A stretch of DNA of 62,371 nt from Streptomyces cellulosae (GCF_000721105.1 NZ_JOEV01000043.1:1-62371); one strand, 5' to 3'. Counted from the stretch's first letter, positions 53,788 through 62,275 are shown. A program made the numbers and translations. The notes: a model not told the origin generated them from the letters alone.

Positions 53788-53806
53788 GAACTGCACCGTG
53801 TAGTTT
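53788..53806. promoter_or_regulatory. TetR operator-like dyad C
   Basis: GAACTGCACCGTGTAGTTT: arms agree at 7 of 9 positions. 124 bases upstream of the VOC gene. Nearby GCACTACCCGGTTTACTT (53767-53784) is a weaker echo. Confidence 0.65.
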
Positions 53807-53930
53807 CCTTTCTGCCGGACGGCACCCGGGTACTGCTCCTCGCATCCCCAGCCCGAGCCCTCGGGGCTGTCCGGTTCTGATCGACACGTCAGCACCCCCG
53901 CGATGGGGCGCTCAGGAATGGGAGGACGTC

Positions 53931-54251
53931 ATGTTCGGCAAGCTCACGGTGATCAAGATCTTCTGCGAGGACCTGGACACGATGGCCGCGTTCTACCGCG
54001 ACCGGCTCGGTCTGAAGGTCCGGGAGGAGTACCCGGGAGTCTCCGTGGTCTTCGACACCGGTCACGACGGCGAGCTGATCATCCAGAAGGGCGACCATCC
54101 CAACGCCATCGCCTTCACCGAGGTGGACATCCCCGACGCCCACAAGGCCCTGAGCGACCTCGGCCCCACCGGCATCGTCCCGCACAAGACCGGTGAGCGT
54201 TTCGAGATCACCGACCCCGAGGGCAACCAGCTGATCTTCGTCAACGCCTGA
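53931..54251 (+). CDS. VOC-superfamily (glyoxalase/bleomycin-resistance-like) protein
   Basis: 106 residues with the two beta-alpha-beta-beta-beta modules: LTVIKIFCEDLDTMAAFYRD, VSVVFDTGHDGELIIQ, IAFTEVDIPDAHKAL, FEITDPEGNQLIFVNA. Such proteins bind metals or drugs or act as lyases/dioxygenases; function here unknown. GGAGG precedes the ATG at 53931. Preceded by dyad C. Confidence 0.92.
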   Translation: MFGKLTVIKIFCEDLDTMAAFYRDRLGLKVREEYPGVSVVFDTGHDGELIIQKGDHPNAIAFTEVDIPDAHKALSDLGPTGIVPHKTGERFEITDPEGNQLIFVNA

Positions 54252-54398
54252 CCGGCCCTCCACCTCGCGGACCGTCCCAGCCACCGCGTGCTTCCGCCGG
54301 CGGCCCGCACTCAACCCCCGTTGCCCCCTGCGGGCCGTCCGGGCCATGTCCCCCGCATCCCCCGGGCGTCCCGCAGGGTCTCCGAACTGGAGTCCACA

Positions 54399-55085
54399 AT
54401 GTCCATGTTACGGAACGCTCCCACGCCCATCCTGAGCCGGAACACCCGCGACCTTCCGCGCTACGCGCTCTATCTGGCCGGCTGCCTGGTCTTCGCGTCC
54501 GGGGCCTCCCTGTTCATCCACTCCGATCTCGGAGTGGATCCCCTGGACGTCCTCTCCCTCGGCGTCCTGGAACACCTCCCGCTCACCATCGGCGTGGTAC
54601 AGGCACTCATCGCGGCCGTGTGCATCGCCATCTGGTCCGTGTGGAACCGCCGCCGCCCGGTCGTGATGCCGTTCGTCACCTTCCTCCTCTGCGGCAGCCT
54701 CATCGACCTGATCCTCCTGGCCGACCTGAGCTGGATCGCCTCCGTGCCCTCCCTGGTCATCGCGGTCCTGCTGTGCGCCTACGGCTCCGCCCTGATCATC
54801 ATGAGCGGCACCGGCATCCGCGCCATGGACCTGATCGTCATCTCCCTCAACCAGCGCTGGAAGGTGCCCTTCTGGGGGGCGAAGGTCTGCGTCGAAGCCG
54901 TGCTGCTCACCCTCGGGTGGCTGCTGGGCGGGCCCGTCGGCATCGGGACCCTCGCCTTCCTCGTCTTCGTCGACGGCCTCATCCAGCCCTTCATGGCCTT
55001 CAACGCCGCCGTACTGCATCTGACCAACCACGGCCTGACCCGTCCCGGCGGGGTAGGCGGTCCCCTTCCGGAAGGCGCCCGATGA
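54399..55085 (+). CDS. YczE/YitT-like membrane protein
   Basis: 228 residues, five or more membrane segments: YALYLAGCLVFASGASLFIH, VVQALIAAVCIAIWSVW, MPFVTFLLCGSLIDLILLAD, CAYGSALIIMSGTGI, AVLLTLGWLLGGPVGIGTLA. Typical of the YczE family, sometimes tied to antibiotic regulation in Bacillus. Codon 4 is TTA, making expression dependent on UUA-reading tRNA. ATG at 54399 follows GGAG; it overlaps the MFS gene (ATGA). Confidence 0.88.
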   Translation: MSMLRNAPTPILSRNTRDLPRYALYLAGCLVFASGASLFIHSDLGVDPLDVLSLGVLEHLPLTIGVVQALIAAVCIAIWSVWNRRRPVVMPFVTFLLCGSLIDLILLADLSWIASVPSLVIAVLLCAYGSALIIMSGTGIRAMDLIVISLNQRWKVPFWGAKVCVEAVLLTLGWLLGGPVGIGTLAFLVFVDGLIQPFMAFNAAVLHLTNHGLTRPGGVGGPLPEGAR

Positions 55086-56335
55086 GCACGTCGGCACAGG
55101 AAGAGGAACCGGCACCGGTTCCGGTCCGCCCCGGGACGCTGCCGCTCCTGCTCTTCGCCTCGACCCTGACCGTGATGGCGGGCTCCATCCTCGCGCCGGT
55201 CATCCAGGTCATCCGCGGTGACCTCGGCGTCAGCGGCACAGCCGCCGGCCTCATCATCACCACCCACAGCCTCTCCATTGCCGTCACCAGTCCCCTGGCC
55301 GGGTGGATGCTCGACCGCTGGGGAGTACGGCTGCCCCTGGCGGGCGGACTGGTCCTGTACGGGCTGGCGGGCGGCGCCGGCCTGATCGTCGACAGCTATC
55401 CCGCGCTCATCGCCACGCGTGCCGTCTTCGGTGCCGGAGCGGCGCTGGTCTTCTCGGGAACCACCGTGGCCCTGCTCAATCTGTACCGCGGGCCCGCGCA
55501 GGACCGCGCGATGGGGTGGCGCGGGACGGCCACCAGCGCGGGCGGGGTGCTGTGGCCGCTGCTGGCCGGAGCAGTCGGCGGGATCTCCTGGCACCTTCCC
55601 TTCGGCGTCTACCTGGTCGGGGTGCCCCTCGGTATCGCCACCGCCCTGGTGCTGCCCCGCACACGTCCGGCGAGCCCCGGCCGCGCGGGCGGATCAGGGC
55701 CCGGCGCCTGGGCGATGCTGCGCGAGCACCGTCTCCTGCCCGTCTGGTACGCGCTGCAGTTCTGCGGCTCCCTGCTGCTGTACGCGCTGGTGGTCTTCCT
55801 CCCGGAGCGCCTGGCCGAGGTCGGCGTCGAGGATCCGTTGCTGGTCTCCTTCTACACCGTGGGCATGTCGGGCGCGATGAGCCTCATCGGTCTCGCGTAC
55901 GCCTCGCTGCGGACGCGCCTGGCCTACAGCAAACTCATCCGCGGCTCGCTGATGCTGTGGACGGCGGCCTTCCTGCTGCTCGCCGTCGCGCCCAACGCCC
56001 CCCTGCTGTTCCTGGCTCCGTTGCTGTTCGGCCTCGGCCAGGGTGTGTTCTTCCCGGTGACCACCGTGCTGATCGGCGAGGGCGTTCCCGCAGAGGTCCG
56101 CGGCAAGGCCACCTCCCTGTCGGGAACAGCCACCTTCGCCGGGCAGTTCGCCTCCCCGCTGCTGATCGGCCCGCTCATCCAGGCCACCTCGAACATCACC
56201 GGGTTCCTCCTGGCGGCAGCCGTGCCCGCGGTCGCCGTGGTTCTCCTGGCGGTCACCCGGGCTGACGTGACGGACCCCCACTCCGACAGCGGGACCCCGG
56301 CCCCGCAACCCGCTCCCTCCACCGGGAAGGGGTGA
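55082..56335 (+). CDS. MFS transporter
   Basis: 417 residues, about 12 helices. Sequence such as SLSIAVTSPLAGWMLDRWG (motif A) and GLGQGVFFPVTTVLIGEGVP fits drug or nitrate/CynX-type MFS exporters. C-terminus is Ser/Pro-rich. Cotranscribed with the YczE-like gene. Location beside TetR and flanking a secondary-metabolite cluster suggests efflux; substrate unknown. Confidence 0.92.
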   Translation: MSTSAQEEEPAPVPVRPGTLPLLLFASTLTVMAGSILAPVIQVIRGDLGVSGTAAGLIITTHSLSIAVTSPLAGWMLDRWGVRLPLAGGLVLYGLAGGAGLIVDSYPALIATRAVFGAGAALVFSGTTVALLNLYRGPAQDRAMGWRGTATSAGGVLWPLLAGAVGGISWHLPFGVYLVGVPLGIATALVLPRTRPASPGRAGGSGPGAWAMLREHRLLPVWYALQFCGSLLLYALVVFLPERLAEVGVEDPLLVSFYTVGMSGAMSLIGLAYASLRTRLAYSKLIRGSLMLWTAAFLLLAVAPNAPLLFLAPLLFGLGQGVFFPVTTVLIGEGVPAEVRGKATSLSGTATFAGQFASPLLIGPLIQATSNITGFLLAAAVPAVAVVLLAVTRADVTDPHSDSGTPAPQPAPSTGKG

Positions 56336-56363
56336 GGACGGCGACACGGCGCCCGAGAGGTGC

Positions 56364-56422
56364 GGGCCGTACGAGACACGGCTGGGCTGCCGTCGGCAGC
56401 CCAGCCGTGTCTCGTACGGCCC
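56364..56422. terminator. 28-bp perfect inverted repeat
   Basis: GGGCCGTACGAGACACGG continues through CTGGGCTGCC to a 3-base loop (GTC), then the exact complement to 56422. It separates the convergent MFS and TetR genes. Longer and more perfect than other terminators in the window. Confidence 0.85.
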
Positions 56423-56459
56423 GGTCACCGCGGTGCCGCAGATCCGCTGACGTCGGCGT

Positions 56460-57128
56460 TCAGCCGGAGACGGCGCCTTCCTCCAGCTCCAGCCGGCTCC
56501 TCGCCATCGCGGCGAGGAGCCTCGCACCACGCTCGGCGGAGATCTCCAGCTGGCTCAGGACCGCGGGCACGGCGATGCTCGGCACCATCAGCTGGAGCAG
56601 CCTGGCCACCTCGTTCGGCAGGTCGTAGGCGTCCGGCAGCCCCTCGGACACGATCCGGACGCCAGTCCAGGCGGACATCACAAGGCGGGCGGTCTCCGTC
56701 TCGTCGATGTACCGGTGCACCTCGCCCCGCGCCTTGGCCTCACTCAGCTGGGCTCCCAGGAGTGCGATCCAGTCGGGCCAGCGCGTCCCGAACAGACGTT
56801 GCGAGTTCCGGTCCACCGCCAGGCGCAGCGCGGCGCTGAACACGGGCTCCTGGGGCAGCCGATGAGCCATGATCAGCATGGTGTCCAGCGCCTCCTGGAG
56901 CATGAGGTCCTGGGGTTGGACGCCCTCGGTCGTCACCGCCAGTTCGAGCACTCCGCCGGCCAGGGCCTCCTTGGAGGGGAAGTGGAAATAGAAGGCGCCC
57001 TTGGTCACGTCGGCCCGCTTGAGGACCTCCGAGATGGTCGCGGCCTCGTAGCCGAGTTCGTCGAAGACCGCGGCGGCGGCCTCAAGGATGGCCCTGCGGG
57101 TCTTGATCGCCCGCTCTTGTCGCGCCAC
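56460..57128 (-). CDS. gamma-butyrolactone receptor-like TetR regulator
   Basis: 222 residues. N-terminal MARQERAIKTRRAILEAA and EAATISEVLKRADVTKGAFYF followed by HFPSKEALA are characteristic of ArpA/ScbR receptors. C-terminal domain includes LRLAVDRNSQRLFG and IALLGAQLSEAKARGEVH. The GTG at 57128 is divergent from the AfsA homologue with an ARE-like dyad at 57180. Probable repressor released by a butyrolactone; resembles JadR3 by context. Confidence 0.92.
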   Translation of the reverse strand: MARQERAIKTRRAILEAAAAVFDELGYEAATISEVLKRADVTKGAFYFHFPSKEALAGGVLELAVTTEGVQPQDLMLQEALDTMLIMAHRLPQEPVFSAALRLAVDRNSQRLFGTRWPDWIALLGAQLSEAKARGEVHRYIDETETARLVMSAWTGVRIVSEGLPDAYDLPNEVARLLQLMVPSIAVPAVLSQLEISAERGARLLAAMARSRLELEEGAVSG

Positions 57129-57149
57129 GGCTGCTCCCCCCTGAAGTGT

Positions 57150-57176
57150 CGAAGTTCACTGTAACTCGAAGTTCAC
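57150..57176. repeat. direct repeats CGAAGTTCAC, 17 bp apart
   Basis: CGAAGTTCAC at 57150-57159 and 57167-57176, between the TetR start and the ARE dyad. AGTTCACTGTAACT between them is itself a dyad. Could be another regulator binding site or promoter element for the receptor gene. Confidence 0.6.
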
Positions 57177-57179
57177 CCA

Positions 57180-57203
57180 AAGAAACCGGCGACCCGGTAT
57201 CTT
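57180..57203. promoter_or_regulatory. ARE-like palindrome 1
   Basis: AAGAAACCGG (57180-57189) and CCGGTATCTT (57194-57203) form a dyad with 9 of 10 matches around CGAC. In the divergent control region of the receptor and afsA-like genes; resembles autoregulatory elements of butyrolactone receptors. Confidence 0.75.
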
Positions 57204-57244
57204 ACCGGCTGTCAGAGGCACGCCGACCCTGATTTGGGGGAATC

Positions 57245-58138
57245 ATGTCCCATACATTGCTGCCCGGTCACAGCCCTGTGGACAAGGTGCGGGAGGAGGG
57301 CGTCCCCAAGGAGTACGTCCACCTGCACCGGGAGGAATCCGTCCTGGTCACCGGCTGGTTCCCCGGCGAAGCCGACCAGTACACGGTCACCGCGCGGTGG
57401 CCGGCGGCGGGGGAGGGCTTCCGCGGTTCTCTGTTACTCACTCAGACCATCCGGCAGAGCTGCCTGGTGATCGCCCACGCCGAGCGGTCGGTCCCGCTGT
57501 CGCACCAGACACTGATGGAACAGATGGATTTCTCCGTCGCCCGCGGCTACCGGGTTCCCCGAGACCGGCCGATCGACCTGGTCGTCAACGTGTCCTGCCA
57601 TAAGACAGGCCACCGCTCGATGCGGATGGAGCTCATCCTGCTGCACGACGGGCACTTGGTCGCGGAGTCCGTCGTCTCCTTCAGCTGGATAGCTCCCGCT
57701 GTCTACCGCAGGCTGCGCGGCGAGCACCTGCAGGTCGCCTGGGGCGAGGCCCCCGTTCCCGCACCCGTGGACGCGTACACCGTCGGGTGCGTCCATGATT
57801 CCGATGTGGTTCTCGCGCCCGCCGACCGTCCCGGCCGGTGGCAACTGCGTATGGACGTACGCAACGCGGCCCTGTACGACCACCCTGTCGACCATGTCCC
57901 CGCCCTGGCGCTGATCGAGGCAGCACGCCAGGCCGCTCAGGGCGTCACGGGCCCCGACCGCCCGTTCCCACTGACTGGCGTCTCCAGCTCATACACGCGC
58001 TATGTCGAGTTCGATGCCCCCTGCTGGATCGAGGCAGCCATCGCTCCGGGGGCCGGTGACGGGCTCACCCGCGTCGAGGTCACGGGCGTGCAGCAGGGCA
58101 GGACCGCGTTCACGATCATTCTGGCCGCAGAGGCGTAG
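57245..58138 (+). CDS. AfsA-family gamma-butyrolactone biosynthesis protein
   Basis: 297 residues with two hot-dog-like AfsA repeats: KEYVHLHREESVLVTGW, QTIRQSCLVIAHAERSVPLS, then DHVPALALIEAARQAAQGV in the second. The family condenses DHAP with a beta-ketoacyl chain, the first step of butyrolactone synthesis. TTA is codon 64 (57434). Divergent from the receptor; equivalent in position to JadW1/ScbA. Confidence 0.93.
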   Translation: MSHTLLPGHSPVDKVREEGVPKEYVHLHREESVLVTGWFPGEADQYTVTARWPAAGEGFRGSLLLTQTIRQSCLVIAHAERSVPLSHQTLMEQMDFSVARGYRVPRDRPIDLVVNVSCHKTGHRSMRMELILLHDGHLVAESVVSFSWIAPAVYRRLRGEHLQVAWGEAPVPAPVDAYTVGCVHDSDVVLAPADRPGRWQLRMDVRNAALYDHPVDHVPALALIEAARQAAQGVTGPDRPFPLTGVSSSYTRYVEFDAPCWIEAAIAPGAGDGLTRVEVTGVQQGRTAFTIILAAEA

Positions 58139-58230
58139 CCCCACAGGCGCCGACCGTCCGCACGGCGTCCTCCCGCACGCCGCCCCGGGAGGACGCCCCG
58201 TGCCGCCCGAGCGTCCTCCCCTCGCGGGCC

Positions 58231-59001
58231 TCAGTGGTTGACGTAACCGCCGTCCACCGGCATCACCACGCCGGTGACATACGACGCGCGGTCGCTGAGC
58301 AGCCAGGCCGCGGCCTCCGCGATCTCCTCGGGGGCCGCCGTACGTCCCTGGGGTGTGATCTCGTGGATCGCCTCCTCCAGGCCGGGGTTGCGCCCGTACC
58401 AGTCGACGGTGATCTCGCTGCGGGTCGATCCCGGGGCCACGGAGTTCACCCGGATCCCCTGGCGTGCGTACTCGTCGGCCGCGGCCCGGGTGAAACCGAC
58501 GACCGCGTGCTTGGAGGCGACATAGGGCGCGGCGGCCGGTATGGCCACCAGGCCCCCGACGCTGCTGTTGTTCACGATCGCGCCGCCGCCGCCGCTCAGC
58601 ATGGCGGCGATCTCGGCCCGCAGGCAGTTCCACAAGCCGCGGACGTTGGTGTCGATGACGGAGTCGTAGATGTCGTCTTCCATCTGGTGCAGGGGGGTTC
58701 GGTCGCCGCCGATGCCGGCGTTGTTGAACGCTCCGTCGAGCCGGCCGTGGCGGTCCAGCGTGAAGTCGACTGCGCTCCGCACGTCCTGCGCGCGGGTCAG
58801 GTCGGTCACCACGTACGCCGCGTCGAATCCCTTGCCGTTCAGTTCGGCTGTGAGGGCCGAGAGCCTCTCCTCGCGGCGTGCGGCGAGCACCACCGCCGCT
58901 CCCTCACGGGCGAAGACGGACGCGGCGGCAGCGCCTATACCGCTGCTCGCTCCCGTGATCAACACCACTTTCCCGGACAGTAAACCACCTGTTTCGATCA
59001 T
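58231..59001 (-). CDS. SDR-family oxidoreductase
   Basis: 256 residues: GKVVLITGASSGIGAAAASV (NAD binding), DGAFNNAGIGG, INNSSVGGLVA-like Ser region and YVASKHAVVGF (Tyr/Lys catalytic). Codon 7 is TTA. Converges with the afsA-like gene and diverges from the MDR gene. Probable butyrolactone keto reductase or tailoring enzyme; JadW2-like by position. ATG at 59001 preferred over GTG at 59022. Confidence 0.92.
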   Translation of the reverse strand: MIETGGLLSGKVVLITGASSGIGAAAASVFAREGAAVVLAARREERLSALTAELNGKGFDAAYVVTDLTRAQDVRSAVDFTLDRHGRLDGAFNNAGIGGDRTPLHQMEDDIYDSVIDTNVRGLWNCLRAEIAAMLSGGGGAIVNNSSVGGLVAIPAAAPYVASKHAVVGFTRAAADEYARQGIRVNSVAPGSTRSEITVDWYGRNPGLEEAIHEITPQGRTAAPEEIAEAAAWLLSDRASYVTGVVMPVDGGYVNH

Positions 59002-59154
59002 GCCACGCAGTCTTCCAGACACTGGTGGGCGAGTGCATGACAGACGGGTTACCGACCGGCGGCGTCACCGGGTCCCCGGAACGCACCCCGGGTTCCTCCA
59101 CCACATCCACGGTCCCGGCGGGGCACCGTCCCGAACGAACGGAGATCACTCCCC

Positions 59155-60063
59155 ATGCGTGCCATTCAGTTCGACCGCTTCGGCGGCCCGGAAGTACTGA
59201 GTCTTCGTGAGGTGCCCGAGCCGGTCCCCGGACCGGGCCAGGCGCTGGTCACCGTCGAGGCCGCCGGCGTCAACTTCGCCGACACCCACCAGACCGACGG
59301 CTCCTACCTCAGCGCGGATCAGCTGCCGTACGTGCCGGGCAGAGAGGTGGTCGGCAGGACGCCGGACGGGCGGCGGGTCATGGGCCTGGCGACGGGCGGC
59401 TACGCCGAACTCGCTCTGGTCGACACCGAGAGGACGATCGGCCTTCCCGAAGACCTGCCCGCGGGCCAGGCACTGGCCCTGCTGATGCAGGGACTGACCG
59501 CCTGGCACCTGCTGCGCACCGCGGCCCGACTCCTGCCCGGCGAGAGCGCCGTGGTCCACTCCGCGGCCGGCGGCGTGGGCTCTCTCGCCGTGCAGCTGGC
59601 CCGGGAGTTCGGCGCCGGGTGGGTGGGAGCCGTGGTCTCCACCCCGGCCAAACGGGAACTCGCCCTCACCCTGGGCGCCGACGAAGTGGTCGAGTACCCG
59701 CTGGACAAACCCGCCGACGTGATCCTCGACGCGGTCGGCGGTCCGCTCTTCGACCAGGCGCTCGGTTCCCTCGCCGAGTCCGGTCGCGTCGTGACCTACG
59801 GGAACGCCTCCCGCGCCGGGTTCACCCCGGTGGACCCCGCGCGGCTCAGCCGCCTCAACGCCGGAGTCGTCGGTTTCTGGCTGCGCCCCGCCCTGGCCCG
59901 GCCCGGCGGCTTCGCCGAGCCTCTGGAGGAACTTCTCTCACTGACCGTCGAGGGGCGTCTGCGGCCGGTCACCGGCGCGGAGTACCCGCTGGCCGAGGCA
60001 CGGCGGGCGCATGAGGACCTGCTGGCCCGCCGCACGACGGGCAAGGTGATCCTGCGGCCGTGA
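59155..60063 (+). CDS. MDR-family zinc-independent NADPH:quinone-type oxidoreductase
   Basis: 302 residues: MRAIQFDRFGGPEVL start, GVNFADTHQTDG, VHSAAGGVGSLAVQLAREFG (NADPH site), and C-terminal LLARRTTGKVILRP. Quinone reductase-like enoyl/ketone reductase. Lies between the SDR and the second receptor gene; JadW3-like by position. GGAGAT precedes ATG at 59155. Confidence 0.92.
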   Translation: MRAIQFDRFGGPEVLSLREVPEPVPGPGQALVTVEAAGVNFADTHQTDGSYLSADQLPYVPGREVVGRTPDGRRVMGLATGGYAELALVDTERTIGLPEDLPAGQALALLMQGLTAWHLLRTAARLLPGESAVVHSAAGGVGSLAVQLAREFGAGWVGAVVSTPAKRELALTLGADEVVEYPLDKPADVILDAVGGPLFDQALGSLAESGRVVTYGNASRAGFTPVDPARLSRLNAGVVGFWLRPALARPGGFAEPLEELLSLTVEGRLRPVTGAEYPLAEARRAHEDLLARRTTGKVILRP

Positions 60064-60241
60064 GCGCGGGGGACGCGACCGGCCAGGGCACGGGGTCGTA
60101 CCGCATGGGCCTGGGATGTCGCCGGTACGTCCGAGTCGCTACGGGACGATCCGTGCGTACCGGGCGCCCGGCGGCCGGGCGTGTCAGTGGGCGAGCGGCG
60201 GTCCCGGGCCGCCTCCACCTGGACCGTTCGGCGACCGGCGG

Positions 60242-60871
60242 CTACGTGGTGGCCACGGGGGCCGTGCCCTCGGGGCTCAGTGAGGCCAGTACCTGCGGGG
60301 TGGCCACTCGAGGCAGGAGCAGCCGCCAGAACCCGGTGAGCGAACGATGCGTCAGCCACTCCTCACTCTCCCGGCGCATCGACAGAAAGCCGGTGGTCGC
60401 CCCCACCACGGCTGCCGTCAGGTCGTGCACGGACACGTCGTCGGCCAGGCTCCCCTCGTCCCCGGCCTGGACCAGCAGTCGCCGCACGCACTCCGCCCAT
60501 GTCTGATGGACTTTCAGGCCGGGGCGGCGGCCGGTGTCGCAGGCGAGCTGCAGCCCGGCGCGCACCACCACGTCCTGGCGCAGCAGGAAGGCGAAGGCGT
60601 GCGAGACGTCGGTGAGCGTCTGGAGCGCGTTCACCGGACGCTGACCGGCTGTGCGCGCCGCATGGTGCAGGGAGGCCACGGCCTCGGCCTCCACCGCATC
60701 GGCCACAGCCGCCTTGTTCCTGAAGTGGAAGTGCAACGCTCCGGTGCTCACACCGGCCTGCGAGCTGATCTCGGCCAGATGCGTCTGTGCGTATCCGCGC
60801 TGCTCGAAGACCTGGGCCGCCGAACGGATCAGCGCTAGCCGGGTACGGATACCCCGTTCCTGTTTGGTCAC
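60242..60871 (-). CDS. receptor-like TetR regulator, probable pseudo-receptor
   Basis: 209 residues. VTKQERGIRTRLALIRSAAQ and THLAEISSQAGVSTGALHFHF at the N-terminus follow the ArpA/ScbR2 pattern. C-terminal half (FAFLLRQDVVVRAGLQLACD) resembles JadR2/ScbR2-type pseudo-receptors that bind antibiotics. GTG at 60871; ARE-like palindrome 2 about 100 bp upstream. Adjacent and divergent to the atypical RR, as JadR2 is to JadR1. Confidence 0.9.
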   Translation of the reverse strand: MTKQERGIRTRLALIRSAAQVFEQRGYAQTHLAEISSQAGVSTGALHFHFRNKAAVADAVEAEAVASLHHAARTAGQRPVNALQTLTDVSHAFAFLLRQDVVVRAGLQLACDTGRRPGLKVHQTWAECVRRLLVQAGDEGSLADDVSVHDLTAAVVGATTGFLSMRRESEEWLTHRSLTGFWRLLLPRVATPQVLASLSPEGTAPVATT

Positions 60872-60971
60872 CGGTGGCTCCAGAAGGGGAACTGCTCCTG
60901 CGGCCTGGTGGCCGGGAGGAGGAGACGGAGAAAGAGGGAGACGCTGGACGTCTGCCGGAAGAAACATTATT

Positions 60972-60989
60972 AAACCAGCTACCTGGTTT
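60972..60989. promoter_or_regulatory. ARE-like palindrome 2
   Basis: AAACCAG and CTGGTTT are perfect 7-base arms around CTAC, with outer TATACA/ATTA similarity. About 100 bases before the second receptor-like gene, with AATAAT nearby that could be its -10. Confidence 0.75.
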
Positions 60990-61179
60990 GTATACGTCGA
61001 AAGGCCACGCCTGCCGCGCCGACTCCCCTCGTCGTACACCTGCGTTTGGGAGACGACCTCACAGGGGAGGCCGGGGGAGGCTGTCGAGCCCTGCCCCCGG
61101 CCGCCAGGGGCTTGCAGGCGGCCCGTCGGATGCGCGGCGCGGTGGCTGTGCGGCCGCATATGGTCGATGATCGGCCGCG

Positions 61180-61209
61180 TTGACAAACCGACGCAACGGT
61201 TTGTATTTT
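61180..61209 (+). promoter_or_regulatory. promoter of the atypical response regulator with ARE inside
   Basis: TTGACA (61180-61185) and TATTTT (61204-61209) are 18 bases apart. The ARE dyad ACAAACCG/CGGTTTGT (61183-61204) fills the spacer, so a bound receptor would block RNA polymerase. Confidence 0.75.
61183..61204. promoter_or_regulatory. ARE-like palindrome 3
   Basis: Perfect 8-base arms ACAAACCG and CGGTTTGT around ACGCAA. The best ARE match of the three; 67 bases upstream of the response regulator start. Confidence 0.85.
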
Positions 61210-61270
61210 ACTGAGGAACTAAGGCTCTACTGGGGATGACAGACCGTTCGCGGATGTGCAGGAGCAATAG

Positions 61271-62062
61271 ATGACGCAGCAGTCCACCGCCTTACTCAAC
61301 CCCCGCATACTGGGGCACGGTTACGACGAAGACGAGCTGATCCCGCCGCCCGCCCACCCGCCGGCGGCGTCGGCGAGCGCGGCCCGCCCCCTGCGGAACG
61401 CCCTGCGGATCCTCGTTGTGGAGAGCGAGCCGAACGCCGCCACGTCCCTGGTCCAGCTGTTGCGCCGGCACGGCTACCAGGCCGAAAGTGTGGCCACCGG
61501 GGCCAAGGCGCTGCAGGCGCACCACAACTGTGACCTGATCCTCCTCGACCTCGAACTGCCCGACCTGGACGGTCTGGAGATCTGCCGGAGCATCCGCGCC
61601 ATCTGTGACACGCCGATCATCGTCGTCACCGCCCGGGACACCGAACTCGACCGTGTGCTGGGCCTGCAGGCGGGTTCGGACGACTATCTGGCCAAACCGT
61701 ACGGCTCCCGGGAGCTGATGGCCCGCATCGAGGCGGTCATGCGCAGGGCCCGTCCGCAGCGGCCGCTTCCGCAGGTCATCACGCACGGATTGCTGCGCAT
61801 CGACGCCGGCACCCGTGAGATCCGCCTCGGCGGGCGGCTCATCGAGGTGACGCGCAAGGAGTTCGACCTCCTGCACCTGCTCGCCTCCCAGCCGGAGACC
61901 GTCATCTCCCGCAGGCAGCTCATGGTCCAGGTCTGGGACGACTCCTGGTCCCGTCCCGGCCGCACCCTGGACACGCACGTGAGCAGTCTGCGGAACAAGC
62001 TCGGTTCCAGCAGCTGGATCGTCACGGTACGCGGGGTCGGCTTTCGGCTCGGACACCCGTAG
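61271..62062 (+). CDS. atypical OmpR-type cluster activator (JadR1-like)
   Basis: 263 residues. A 45-residue leader precedes a receiver domain with acceptor Asp93 (LILLDLELPD), Thr120 and Lys142 (LAKPYG), but the acidic pair is VVESEP, with serine replacing one Mg-binding acid, as in atypical regulators that respond to end products. C-terminal winged helix (VTRKEFDLLHLL, IVTVRGVGFRL). Codon 8 is TTA. No kinase adjacent. Followed by the acyl-CoA carboxylase gene. Confidence 0.92.
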   Translation: MTQQSTALLNPRILGHGYDEDELIPPPAHPPAASASAARPLRNALRILVVESEPNAATSLVQLLRRHGYQAESVATGAKALQAHHNCDLILLDLELPDLDGLEICRSIRAICDTPIIVVTARDTELDRVLGLQAGSDDYLAKPYGSRELMARIEAVMRRARPQRPLPQVITHGLLRIDAGTREIRLGGRLIEVTRKEFDLLHLLASQPETVISRRQLMVQVWDDSWSRPGRTLDTHVSSLRNKLGSSSWIVTVRGVGFRLGHP

Positions 62063-62275
62063 GTCCGGTCGTCCCCGCGCCCCCTGACGCGCCATCAGGG
62101 ACACCTTCTTTGGCGCTTTGACCTCTCTCTGACATTCCGCTCGTGGACTTCTCACGTGCTGCTGCGAGCCGTGAAGGAAGTTCACGCAAGCCTGACCAGG
62201 GATGCCTTGAGCCCTCATCAGTGCCCGGCCAAGCTGGATCGCAGCGTCCGGACGAGCCAGGAGGAGAAATCCATC

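Larger units (their letters stand above)
53532..53930. other. divergent control region tetR / VOC gene
   Basis: 399 bases without a gene. Lower GC around 53560-53600 and 53760-53820, coinciding with dyads B and C. The region between is GC-rich with no feature seen. Confidence 0.6.
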
